This document shows, piece after piece, positions 54,419 through 62,287 of a stretch of 64,000 bases of DNA. Positions within the stretch are counted from its first letter, which is position 1; every line of letters starts with the position of its first letter. The notes beneath the pieces are model-generated. The model did no database searches, was not told the DNA's origin, and worked only from the letters and a program-made list of their open reading frames with translations. A program made the translations under genes and the position numbers. The stretch lies in contig NZ_JACMYO010000020.1 of the NCBI RefSeq assembly GCF_020889685.1, positions 1-64,000 on the forward strand, given 5' to 3'. This stretch comes from Bradyrhizobium oropedii (GTDB taxonomy: Bacteria; Pseudomonadota; Alphaproteobacteria; Rhizobiales; Xanthobacteraceae).

Positions 54419-55206
54419 CAATTGTCCTTTCCTAACGCGCTTTCATGCCAACGCCGCAACAACAGGTGCGAAACTAACGCCAGCACCCCATAGATGACAA
54501 TCCCGGCCAGCGATAGCAGCAGAAGGGCTGCGAACATGCGGGGAATATTCAGCCGGTAGCCTGATTCAGCGATCCGGAACGCGAGGCCCGAGCCGGCGCC
54601 GGCGCTGCCTGCCGCGATCTCCGCGACCACGGCGCCGATCAGCGACAGCCCGCCGGCGATGCGCAGGCCGCCAAGGATATAGGGCAGCGCCGCCGGCAGC
54701 TTCAGGAACAGCAGCGCCTGCAGCTTTGATGCGCCATAAAGTTGAAACAATCCGGCGAGGTTGCGATCGACCGAATTGAGGCCGAGCGTGGTGTTCGAGA
54801 GCACCGGAAAGAACGCCACGATCCAGGCGCAGACGATCACGGCAGTCTGCTGTTGGAGATAGATCAGCAGCAGCGGCGCGATCGCGATGACGGGCGTCAC
54901 CTGCAGCACCACCGCATAAGGGAACAGCGAGTATTCCAGCCATTTCGACTGGTTGAACAGCAGCGCCAGCACGACGCCGCCGACCGCTGCGGCGACGAAG
55001 CCTTCGAGCGTGGTCAGGAGCGTGACGCCGAGCGATTGCGACAGAATCGGCCAGTCCGCGACCAGCGTCTTCAGCACCAACAACGGACTCGGCAGCACAT
55101 AGGGCTGGATGCCATAGGCACGGACGATCGCTTCCCAGAGCACGAGGCCCGCGGCAAACACCGCAAGCGGAAGCAGAAAGCGGACCAGATCCTGCGGAGA
55201 CTTCAT
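54418..55206 (-). CDS. ABC transporter permease (Tau/Ssu/NMT1-type)
   Basis: 262 residues, six predicted membrane helices, with the EAA-like loop (LYGASKLQALLFLKLPAALP). It belongs to the BPD_transp_1 nitrate/sulfonate/thiamine-precursor type. ATGA overlap with the ATPase gene upstream, TGATG with the dehydrogenase downstream. Confidence 0.92.
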   Translation of the reverse strand: MKSPQDLVRFLLPLAVFAAGLVLWEAIVRAYGIQPYVLPSPLLVLKTLVADWPILSQSLGVTLLTTLEGFVAAAVGGVVLALLFNQSKWLEYSLFPYAVVLQVTPVIAIAPLLLIYLQQQTAVIVCAWIVAFFPVLSNTTLGLNSVDRNLAGLFQLYGASKLQALLFLKLPAALPYILGGLRIAGGLSLIGAVVAEIAAGSAGAGSGLAFRIAESGYRLNIPRMFAALLLLSLAGIVIYGVLALVSHLLLRRWHESALGKDN

Positions 55207-56006
55207 GCGCCCGCCTGCCCTGCGTAAGACGGCGCCAGCGCACCCGAGACCTCGCGGCAGAACGCGGCATATTCGGCCGAGGTGCGGAATTCCTCGCCGC
55301 GCGGCTCCGGCGAGGTGATGCGAAACTCGGCGCCGATCCGGCCCGGCCGCGCCGTCATCACGATCACGCGCTGCGAGAGATAGACCGACTCGAACACCGA
55401 GTGCGTCACGAAGATGACGGTCTTGTGCAGGTTGCGCCACAGCGACAGCAGGTCGTTGTTGAGGCGAAAGCGCGTGATCTCGTCGAGCGCCGCGAACGGC
55501 TCGTCCATCAGCAAGATATCCGGATCGGTGACCAGCGCGCGCGCCAGCGACACCCGCATCTTCATGCCGCCGGACAATTCGCGCGGATAGGCGCCGGCAA
55601 AATCCGCAAGCCCGACCTGATCGAGCGCGGCCGCGATGCGCGCATCGGCATCGGCCGCCGGCGCATGGGCGAGCTTCAGCGGCAGGCGGACATTGTCGCG
55701 CACATTGGCCCACGGCATCAGGGTCGGCTCCTGAAACACGAAGCCTATCCTGTGGCTGCCGCGCTGCTCCGTGCCGTGATGCGAGAGCTCGACCGTGCCG
55801 GCGCTCGGCGTGGCGAGGCCCGCAATCAGCCGCAGCGCGGTGGATTTGCCGCAGCCGGAAGGTCCGAGCAGCGAGACGAACTCGCCGCTGGCGACGTCGA
55901 GGTCGAGCGGCCCGAGCGCCGTTACGCCGCTGTCATAGGTCTTGGCGACGCCGCGCAGGCGCACCGCTGACTCGGCATCAGACCCAGACAACGCAGGCTC
56001 CGCCAT
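55203..56006 (-). CDS. ABC transporter ATP-binding protein (Tau/Ssu/NMT1-type)
   Basis: 267 residues with Walker A GPSGCGKST near 50, signature LSGGMKMR, Walker B LLMDEPFAALD and the TauB/SsuB-type THSVFESVYLSQRV loop. It lies 16 bases after the binding-protein gene. Substrate specificity follows from the binding protein and is unknown. Confidence 0.93.
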   Translation of the reverse strand: MAEPALSGSDAESAVRLRGVAKTYDSGVTALGPLDLDVASGEFVSLLGPSGCGKSTALRLIAGLATPSAGTVELSHHGTEQRGSHRIGFVFQEPTLMPWANVRDNVRLPLKLAHAPAADADARIAAALDQVGLADFAGAYPRELSGGMKMRVSLARALVTDPDILLMDEPFAALDEITRFRLNNDLLSLWRNLHKTVIFVTHSVFESVYLSQRVIVMTARPGRIGAEFRITSPEPRGEEFRTSAEYAAFCREVSGALAPSYAGQAGA

Positions 56007-56022
56007 CGCGATTTCGCAGCCG

Positions 56023-57066
56023 TCAGTTCTTCGGCCGAAGCTCGACGCCGACCGCCTTGTTGACGAAGCGCAGCGTGTAGCCCTGGCGATAGTCGATGGT
56101 GCCCTTGACCACGCCGGCGCGCACCATCTTGTCGAAGAAGCTCGCCATCCGCTCGTCGGTCATGGCGCCGATTCCGTTCTTGATGGAGTCTCCGGAATCG
56201 ACGATGCCGTGCTCGCGCATCTTGGCGACGCAATAGGCGAGCAGTTCGTCGTTAATGTCGGGATTGAGCTTCTTGATCATCGCATTGCCGGCCGAGTTAT
56301 CGCCGTAGACGTACGTGTACCAGCCGACAACAGACGCATCGACGAAGCGCTGCACCAGGTCGGGCTTCTTGTCGACCAGATCGCGGCGGGTCTCGATCAG
56401 CGTCGAATAGGAGTTGAAGCCGTAATCGGCAATCAGGAGAACATTTGGCTTGAAGCCGGCGGCCTTCTCGACCGCAAAGGGCTCCGAGGTGACGTAACCC
56501 TGCATCGCGGTCTGCTTGTTCACGATGAAGGGCTGCGGGTTGAAGGTGTAGGGCTTCACCTTGTTCTCGTCGAAGCCGTATTCCGACTTCAGCCACTGGA
56601 AGTAGCTGGTGATGCCCTCCTTCGAGATCAGCAGCGTCAGCGGCTTCAGATCCTCGATCTTGCCGACCTTGACCTCGGGATGGGTCAGGAACACCTGCGG
56701 GTCCTTCTGGAACATGGCGGCGACCGCGACCAACGGCACATTGTTGGTGACGGCGTCGAAGGTCTGCAACGAGTTCGCGCTCATGAAGAAGTCGAGCTTG
56801 CCCGCGATCAGCAGCATACGGTTGTTCTCGTTGGGACCGCCGGGCACGATGGTGACGTCGAGGCCGTATTTCTTGTAGGTGCCGTCGGCGAGCGCCTGGA
56901 AGAACCCGCCATGCTCGCCCTCGGCGACCCAATTGGTGCCGAACGAGACCTTGTCCAAAGTCTTGTCCGGGCTCTGCGCCCGCGCGGGAGCAACGGCCGC
57001 AGAAACGCTGAGGGCGGCGGCCAGCAGCCCCATGGTTAACGCTCGCGGCAAAAAGGCCCGGATCAT
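56023..57066 (-). CDS. NMT1/THI5-like ABC substrate-binding protein
   Basis: A 347-residue periplasmic binding protein with signal peptide (MIRAFLPRALTMGLLAAALS, cleavage near ARAQ). It has the family's SFGTNWVAEGEHGGFFQALADG start and a GGPNENNRMLLIAGKLDF block. GGAG is seven bases before the ATG at 57066. Ligands of this family include pyrimidine precursors, riboflavin and sulfonates. It heads the leftward operon of five genes. Confidence 0.9.
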   Translation of the reverse strand: MIRAFLPRALTMGLLAAALSVSAAVAPARAQSPDKTLDKVSFGTNWVAEGEHGGFFQALADGTYKKYGLDVTIVPGGPNENNRMLLIAGKLDFFMSANSLQTFDAVTNNVPLVAVAAMFQKDPQVFLTHPEVKVGKIEDLKPLTLLISKEGITSYFQWLKSEYGFDENKVKPYTFNPQPFIVNKQTAMQGYVTSEPFAVEKAAGFKPNVLLIADYGFNSYSTLIETRRDLVDKKPDLVQRFVDASVVGWYTYVYGDNSAGNAMIKKLNPDINDELLAYCVAKMREHGIVDSGDSIKNGIGAMTDERMASFFDKMVRAGVVKGTIDYRQGYTLRFVNKAVGVELRPKN

Positions 57067-57211
57067 GGTTGGACTCCGTCTGATATTATGGCCCATGATG
57101 GAAGGCGGGACGACGTGGACCGCGCCCGGAGACGCGAACGCCCCACTGATGTTAGACAAACTAGCCTGCAAATCCATCCAATGAAACGCTTGTATTGAAA
57201 CGACCGGCTTG

Positions 57212-58018
57212 ATGACCTCTCAGCTTCCGCCCCGCGACTGGACCGCCATCCATTGGCCTGACCTCGCCAAGGGAACGGCTGCGCGCTGGATCGCGGTGTT
57301 GCCGCTGGCCGCGACCGAGCAGCACGGACCGCATCTGCCGCTCGGAACCGACGTCATGATCGGCGAAGCGTATCTGGCGCGGGTTCAGGAGCTACTGCCG
57401 GCGGCCATCCCAGCGACCTTCCTGCCCTTGCAACCGGTCGGCATCTCCACCGAGCACATCGATTTTCCAGGCACGCTGACGCTTCCGACCAATGTGGCGC
57501 TGAAGAGCTGGATGGCGCTCGGCGAGAGCGTGGCGCGCGCCGGGGTCAGGAAGCTCGTGATCGTGACCAGCCATGGCGGCAATTCCGCCGCGATGTCGCT
57601 GGTGGCGCAGGATCTGCGCGCGCAACACAAGATGCTGGTGGTGACCACGAGCTGGTCGCGTTTCGGTGCGCCCGACGGGCTGTTCGATGCTGCCGAATTG
57701 CGCCACGGCATCCACGGCGGCGCGGTCGAGACCTCGATCATGCTGGCGAAATATCCGCAGGCCGTGCGCAAGGATGCGATCGCAGACTTCACACCTGCGA
57801 GCGTGCAGATCGAGAAGGATCATCGCCATCTGTCGACCCAGCGGCCGGCGCCGTTCGCCTGGCAGGCGCAGGACCTCAATCCGAGCGGCGCGATCGGCGA
57901 TGCCACCAAGGCCTCGGCCGAGAAGGGCGAGAAGCTGATCGAGCACGGTGCACGCGCGTTCTGCGAGCTGCTGGGCGACGTCGACAGGTTCGATCCGGGC
58001 GCCTTTGGCAGCAACTGA
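57212..58018 (+). CDS. Creatininase-family amidohydrolase
   Basis: A 268-residue cytoplasmic metal enzyme. Metal ligands are visible: E36, H38 and D47 in TEQHGPHLPLGTD, H near 119 in VTSHGGN, and E in HGGAVETS. The family cleaves cyclic amides and includes MftE and FAPy deformylases. It is divergent (145-base gap) from the NMT1-like importer, suggesting that the importer brings in its substrate; this is inference. Confidence 0.9.
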   Translation: MTSQLPPRDWTAIHWPDLAKGTAARWIAVLPLAATEQHGPHLPLGTDVMIGEAYLARVQELLPAAIPATFLPLQPVGISTEHIDFPGTLTLPTNVALKSWMALGESVARAGVRKLVIVTSHGGNSAAMSLVAQDLRAQHKMLVVTTSWSRFGAPDGLFDAAELRHGIHGGAVETSIMLAKYPQAVRKDAIADFTPASVQIEKDHRHLSTQRPAPFAWQAQDLNPSGAIGDATKASAEKGEKLIEHGARAFCELLGDVDRFDPGAFGSN

Positions 58019-58164
58019 CCGGGAATTCCCTCGTCCTGGTCGAGGCGACGAAACAATCCACGAAACCATATTTCGCGGCCGGCCTTCGAACCGGAACCGA
58101 AAAGCCTCCGTCCAACGGGCATGCGGACCAAACCGGACCGCGCTCAAACAGGATGGAGTATCCC

Positions 58165-58428
58165 ATGTCGATCAAGACCAAGTTTGCCGCCCTCGCTCTC
58201 ACCGCGCTCGCCGTGACCGGCGCCATCGCGTCCACTACTTCGCAGGCCGAAGCCAAGCCGTATGGCTGGGGCTGGGGCGTTGGTGCGGGCCTGGTCGGCG
58301 CCGCCATCGTCGGCAGCGCGATCGCGGCCAGCGACGGCTACTACGATGCCGGCTACCGCCGCTGCGGCTGGGTGCGCCAGTTCGACGCCTACGGCAACTA
58401 CATCGGCCGCGTGCGCACCTGCTACTGA
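58165..58428 (+). CDS. Small exported Gly/Tyr-rich protein
   Basis: An 87-residue protein with a signal peptide (MSIKTKFAALALTALAVTGA, cleavage near QAEA) and a Gly/Ala/Tyr-rich mature part with a C-terminal pair of Cys (YRRCGWV, VRTCY). GGAG is six bases upstream of the ATG at 58165. Homologous-looking small proteins are common in rhizobia; function is unknown. Confidence 0.75.
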   Translation: MSIKTKFAALALTALAVTGAIASTTSQAEAKPYGWGWGVGAGLVGAAIVGSAIAASDGYYDAGYRRCGWVRQFDAYGNYIGRVRTCY

Positions 58429-58498
58429 TCGACGGGTTTTTACTCAGGCTGCGGATCCTGTGTTCGGCACGGGTCCTCATCCACCCCGTGTCGCAACC

Positions 58499-58537
58499 GA
58501 CCCGTCCGGTGATCCCCCCGGACGGGTCAACCCTTTT
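58499..58537 (+). terminator. Rho-independent terminator
   Basis: The stem GACCCGTCCGG / CCGGACGGGTC (11 bp, perfect) with an eight-base loop is followed by AACCCTTTT. It lies 70 bases after the stop of the small exported protein. Confidence 0.8.
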
Positions 58538-58578
58538 CAGTCCGCCACATGCGGCCTTGGGTCACAGCTTATCTTGAG

Positions 58579-58848
58579 TCACAGGTATTTGGCGATCAGC
58601 CGGAAGTCGCGCAGCACATTGCGGCCCTTCGGACCCGATGCCTTCAACGTCTCCTCGAGGCTGTGGCCGATGTGATCGTGGATCAGCGCCTTCTTGGCGC
58701 TCTCGATCGCGCTCTCCACCGCCTGCAATTGCTGGGCGATCTGCGCACAGGGCCGGCCCTGCTCGATCATCTCGACGATGGTCTCGAGATGGCCGTTGGC
58801 GCGCTTCAGGCGCCGGGCGATAGCGATGTGCGGGTGGTCGTCGGACAT
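58579..58848 (-). CDS. CsoR/RcnR/FrmR-family repressor
   Basis: An 89-residue all-helical DUF156 repressor. The ligand candidates are C34 (GRPCAQIAQQL), H57, H59 and H62 (IHDHIGH) and N-terminal H5 and H7. The Cys/His set fits RcnR (Ni/Co), FrmR (formaldehyde) or InrS-like sensors rather than copper CsoR, which has a second Cys. Two GC-rich palindromes cover its own promoter and ribosome site, so it is probably autoregulated. No target exporter or dehydrogenase lies directly beside it. Confidence 0.88.
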   Translation of the reverse strand: MSDDHPHIAIARRLKRANGHLETIVEMIEQGRPCAQIAQQLQAVESAIESAKKALIHDHIGHSLEETLKASGPKGRNVLRDFRLIAKYL

Positions 58849-58858
58849 ATGGTTCTCC

Positions 58859-58876
58859 TATCCTCCCGGGAGGATA
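58859..58876. promoter_or_regulatory. CsoR-type operator 1
   Basis: TATCCTCCCGGGAGGATA, a perfect 18-base palindrome with a G/C tract, as expected for CsoR/RcnR/FrmR sites. It overlaps the ribosome site (AGGAG) of the repressor gene, so binding would block its expression. Confidence 0.72.
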
Positions 58877-58880
58877 ATCG

Positions 58881-58900
58881 CTATCCCCCCGGGAGGATAG
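58881..58900. promoter_or_regulatory. CsoR-type operator 2
   Basis: CTATCCCCCCGGGAGGATAG, a palindrome with one mismatched pair, centre 23 bases from operator 1. The rest of the 320-base gap to 59170 holds a small palindrome CGGAACATTCGTTCCG (58948-58963) and no gene. Confidence 0.7.
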
Positions 58901-59169
58901 TGAAATCAGCTTGACAGCCCTCTGCGTCAGGCGTACCGGCCGATTGTCGGAACATTCGTTCCGCACCGGGGCGTCGCCCCGACCACGAGCCAGCACAGAA
59001 GGCACATGGGCAGTAGCAACTCAGGCGACAGTAGACCCACGACGGGACTGTTGACGCCGCACAGCAAGACTGATCGCGCAGGCTTCCGCTGCGTGGATGG
59101 GTGGTCGCGCCTCGGCTGACCGCCTGCTCCTCACCGGCCTGCCGCGACCTGCGGAAGTGGAGGTGAGCG

Positions 59170-59463
59170 ATGTTCGAAAAGCTCGCAAAATTCCGGCCGT
59201 TCGAGCCGCGGCAGATTCCGCCGCGGGCGGCCACCTATTCCAATGACAACCTGCCGGGCTTTCGCCGCCCGGCGGACCGCCGGCGTCCAACCCCGGCCTG
59301 TCATTGGATCCTGATCGACGGCCGGCTGGAGTGCCGGTGGATCGTCGAAACCACCCTCGAATCATCAACCAATGATCTCGACCGACAGCGACGCGCGGAC
59401 CGGTATTCCGGCCCGCGCGCAGCAATTGCGCATTCCGCCGCAAAGATGACCGCAACCGCCTGA
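59170..59463 (+). CDS. Small hypothetical protein (97 residues)
   Basis: Starts MFEKLAKFRPFEPRQIP; the middle has PACHWILIDGRLECRWIVET, a Trp/Cys-containing segment that looks conserved. GGAGGTG is close upstream of the ATG. I do not recognise a family. It may be co-regulated with the repressor across the divergent gap. Confidence 0.6.
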   Translation: MFEKLAKFRPFEPRQIPPRAATYSNDNLPGFRRPADRRRPTPACHWILIDGRLECRWIVETTLESSTNDLDRQRRADRYSGPRAAIAHSAAKMTATA

Positions 59464-59649
59464 AGGACCGACATGGACGAAGGACCTAGTCGTCCCGTTG
59501 CGCGCCATCGCGGTGCGACAACGGGACTCCCTTCGGGGAACGACATCAATTTTGGAATTGCCGCTGCTCACGGCAGCGGAGGTTGCGCGCGCGCCTAGAG
59601 CTGCTCCGCGTCCCTCGTGCCGTGCCCAACGGGCAGCGGGGAGACGAAC

Positions 59650-59931
59650 ATGAGCAAGACAAATGACATCTTCGGGCAAGCCCGTCGGCCGACCGCCGCC
59701 GATGCCGTCGGGCGTCCCGCAACGGCCAACGACCAGCTCGTCCCGGTGATGCAGAGCGTCATCGCGCTCATCAACGAGAGCGCTGGCCTCGTCCGCCATG
59801 TCGCCGCGCTCGGCATCGCGGTGATGATGGACATCGACTGCGCGCGACCTCGGCGCCGGCCGGCGGCAGACCCCGTCCCGGCGACTGAAGCCAGCAACAT
59901 CATCCGCTTTCCAACTCCCAAAACCACCTAA
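59650..59931 (+). CDS. Small hypothetical protein upstream of the Nramp-like gene (93 residues)
   Basis: Reads MSKTNDIFGQARRPTAADA, then a helical middle (VMQSVIALINESAGLVRHVA) and a basic tail ending FPTPKTT. GGGAGA precedes the ATG. It ends 25 bases before the Nramp-like gene, so they are probably one transcript. Function unknown. Confidence 0.6.
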   Translation: MSKTNDIFGQARRPTAADAVGRPATANDQLVPVMQSVIALINESAGLVRHVAALGIAVMMDIDCARPRRRPAADPVPATEASNIIRFPTPKTT

Positions 59932-59956
59932 CCACGCAAATGAGAAGGAATGAGTC

Positions 59957-61744
59957 ATGACCGTCGTCAATGACTTGAACGTGCACGCCTCCGATCGTGA
60001 GGCCACCGCCAGCTCCGTCCGCACCGCGGTGCTGGACAACGCCCATCTCGGCGACATCCGCGGCGCGCTCGGCAGCATCGCGCGGGATGACACCGCACCG
60101 CGGGCGACCTTGCTTGCCCGCCTGAAGACGCTGCTGGCAATCGTCGGCCCCGGCCTGATCGTGATGGTCGGCGACAACGATGCCGGCGCGTTCGGCACCT
60201 ACACCCAGGCCGGACAGAATTACGGCACCACGCTGCTGTGGACGTTGCTGCTGCTGATCCCCGTGCTCTACGTCAACCAGGAGATGGTGGTGCGGCTCGG
60301 CGCCGTCACCGGCGTCGGCCATGCGCGGCTGATCTTCGAGCGCTTCGGCAAGTTCTGGGGCGCCTTCAGCGTCATCGACCTCCTGGTGCTGAACGCGCTG
60401 ACCATCGTCACCGAATTCATCGGCATCACCTTCGCGCTTCACTTTCTCGGCGTCTCGCAGTTCTGGGGCGTATTGGCCTCGGCTGTTATCGTGATGCTGG
60501 CGGTCTCGACCGGAGACTTCCGCCGCTTCGAACGCTTCGGGATCGTGCTGGTGTTCGGCAGCCTGCTGCTGGTGCCCGTGATCCTGATGGTGCATCCGCC
60601 GGTCGGACAGATCGCAGCTGATTTCTTCGTGCCGAAGATGCCGCACGACGCCAAGCTCAGCGAGGTGATGCTGCTGATCGTCGCCATCGTCGGCACTACC
60701 GTGGCACCGTGGCAATTGTTCTTCCAGCAGAGCTACATCGTCGACAAGCGGATCACGCCGCGGTTTATCCGCTATGAGCGGATGGATTTGTGCATCGGCA
60801 TCGTGCTGGTCGTAGTCGGCGCGGTGGCGATGATCTCGTTCTGTGCGGCGGTGTTCGCTGGAAAGCCCGAATTCGGCAATTACACCGACGCGCTGGGAAC
60901 CGCGGTCGGGCTCGAGAAATATGCCGGCCGGCTGCCGGCGGTGCTGTTTGCCCTCGCACTGCTGGATGCCTGCATCATCGGCGCGGCCGCGGTTTCCCTC
61001 TCGACGGCCTACGCGATCGGCGACGTGTTCGCGGTCAAGCACTCACTGCACCGCAAGCCGTGGGATGCAAAAGGCTTCTACAGCGTCTATTGCGGCCTGA
61101 TCGTGCTCGCTGCCGTGCTGGTGCTGACGCCGGGCACGCCGCTCGGGCTGCTCACCAACGCGGTGCAGACCTTGGCCGGTGTGCTGCTGCCGAGTGCGAC
61201 CGTGTTCCTACTGCTGCTCTGCAACGACCGCCACATTCTCGGACCCTGGATCAATTCGACCCGGCTGAACCTGTTCACCGGCGCTGTCGTGGCGGGGCTC
61301 GTGATGCTGTCGGTGATCCTGACCGCCGCGGTGCTGTTCCCAGATCTCGGCGAGGAATGGATCATCGGCATCCTGGTCGGCGGCAGCGTGCTTGCGCTTG
61401 CGGTCACCGCGCTCGTCAAGCTGTACGAGATGTCGTCGCGCCGCAACGCATCGTTCCGCTTCAAGCCGAAGCCGCCGCTGGAGCCTATTCCGTTCCGATG
61501 GAATCGGAACGGGGCTCCAGATTCTTGTTTGGACGCGTTTTCTTCACGCGAACCGGTGGCCACTTCGCTCGAAAACGCTCTGGCCGATCGCGACACCTGG
61601 CGGATGCCGCCGCTCGACCGGCTGCCGCCGGCGCGGCTCAGCCCGCTGAGCCGGATCTGGATGATCGTGCTGCGCGGCTATCTGGTCGTTGCCGCGGGCC
61701 TCGTGCTGCTGCGGATCGTGCAGCTCGCCACGGTGGGTGCGTGA
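59957..61744 (+). CDS. Nramp-related divalent-metal transporter with altered metal-site motifs
   Basis: 595 residues with about eleven membrane helices. It aligns with Nramp/MntH proteins, but helix-1 DPGN reads DAGA (75-78, within VGDNDAGAFG) and the helix-6 VMPH motif reads VAPW (249-252). The helix-6 Met is the soft ligand that favours transition metals, so specificity is probably different, perhaps as in Nramp-related Mg2+ transporters. A palindromic element is embedded in frame at residues about 511-542, in the loop before the last helix. N-terminal extension of about 50 residues is unusual for MntH (about 410-450 total). Confidence 0.87.
   Translation: MTVVNDLNVHASDREATASSVRTAVLDNAHLGDIRGALGSIARDDTAPRATLLARLKTLLAIVGPGLIVMVGDNDAGAFGTYTQAGQNYGTTLLWTLLLLIPVLYVNQEMVVRLGAVTGVGHARLIFERFGKFWGAFSVIDLLVLNALTIVTEFIGITFALHFLGVSQFWGVLASAVIVMLAVSTGDFRRFERFGIVLVFGSLLLVPVILMVHPPVGQIAADFFVPKMPHDAKLSEVMLLIVAIVGTTVAPWQLFFQQSYIVDKRITPRFIRYERMDLCIGIVLVVVGAVAMISFCAAVFAGKPEFGNYTDALGTAVGLEKYAGRLPAVLFALALLDACIIGAAAVSLSTAYAIGDVFAVKHSLHRKPWDAKGFYSVYCGLIVLAAVLVLTPGTPLGLLTNAVQTLAGVLLPSATVFLLLLCNDRHILGPWINSTRLNLFTGAVVAGLVMLSVILTAAVLFPDLGEEWIIGILVGGSVLALAVTALVKLYEMSSRRNASFRFKPKPPLEPIPFRWNRNGAPDSCLDAFSSREPVATSLENALADRDTWRMPPLDRLPPARLSPLSRIWMIVLRGYLVVAAGLVLLRIVQLATVGA
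61490..61583. repeat. Palindromic repeat inserted in frame in a coding sequence
   Basis: Two hairpins in series: CCGTTCCGAT/ATCGGAACGG (61490-61512) and GCGTTTTC/GAAAACGC (from 61534 to 61578). It encodes about 31 residues (RWNRNGAPDSCLDAFSSREP in the middle). Its core is also found between genes at 52092-52141. It adds polar residues in a predicted cytoplasmic loop without breaking the frame. Confidence 0.82.
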
Positions 61745-61980
61745 CGGCGCTCGGCCGCGGCCGGCGATGGGGCGCGATCGTGTTGTTCAGGCTGGCAAGC
61801 ACCATCCTGCGCGGCGCAACCGCGCTCTTTCAGCGCCGCATGATTTCAGGCGCCGAGCTGCGGACGGCGCTGTCGATGGCGCGATGGGTCGAACGGGCCG
61901 GCGCGAGGGTCGTGCTCGGCAGGGCATCGCAGCCGGCATTCATCAAAGCAAGGGACGAAGACAATGGTGGCATTGCTTGA
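61741..61980 (+). CDS. Small hypothetical protein coupled to the Nramp-like gene (79 residues)
   Basis: GTG at 61741 overlaps the Nramp-like stop (GTGA), suggesting translational coupling. The protein is basic and mostly helical (IVLFRLASTILRGATALFQR) and ends DEDNGGIA. No family is recognised. The coupling and GC3 bias are the main support. Confidence 0.5.
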   Translation: MTALGRGRRWGAIVLFRLASTILRGATALFQRRMISGAELRTALSMARWVERAGARVVLGRASQPAFIKARDEDNGGIA

Positions 61981-62112
61981 ACGGTCGGGTTTCGGCCGAT
62001 TTGCCACAGACGCGCGGTCGATCGCAGCCGATGGGGCCTGCTGCCGCGTGCTGTTACGTGACCGTCATAGTGGCGTGCAAATCGAAGGGGTATCTGGTGC
62101 ACCCCAGTTGCT

Positions 62113-62131
62113 ATTGCGAATGACTTGCAAT
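62113..62131 (+). promoter_or_regulatory. Fur/Mur-like box upstream of the MnoP-like gene
   Basis: ATTGCGAATGACTTGCAAT, a 9-1-9 inverted repeat matching in seven of nine pairs, with the ATTGC/GCAAT ends seen in alphaproteobacterial Fur/Mur operators. It is about 157 bases upstream of the ATG at 62288. In B. japonicum the manganese regulator Mur controls both mnoP and mntH (established), which supports this site. The rest of the 307-base gap (61981-62287) shows nothing else. Confidence 0.55.
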
Positions 62132-62287
62132 AAGAGTTGGGGAATGCCAGGTGCTGAGCTGGCTTTGGATGGGACGACGCGGATCGGACCGGGGACGGCG
62201 GGCGATGACTTCAAATCTCGGGTGGCAAGTGGCCGCCAAATCTGCAATGCCGGGCGAAACCGCCAACCGTTCGCGGAAAGCCGCGTC

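Noticed and set aside
57067..57211. GTTAGACAAACTAGC as an operator between the NMT1-like and creatininase genes
   Set aside because: Arms match in only four or five bases and no regulator gene is adjacent; it could be chance.
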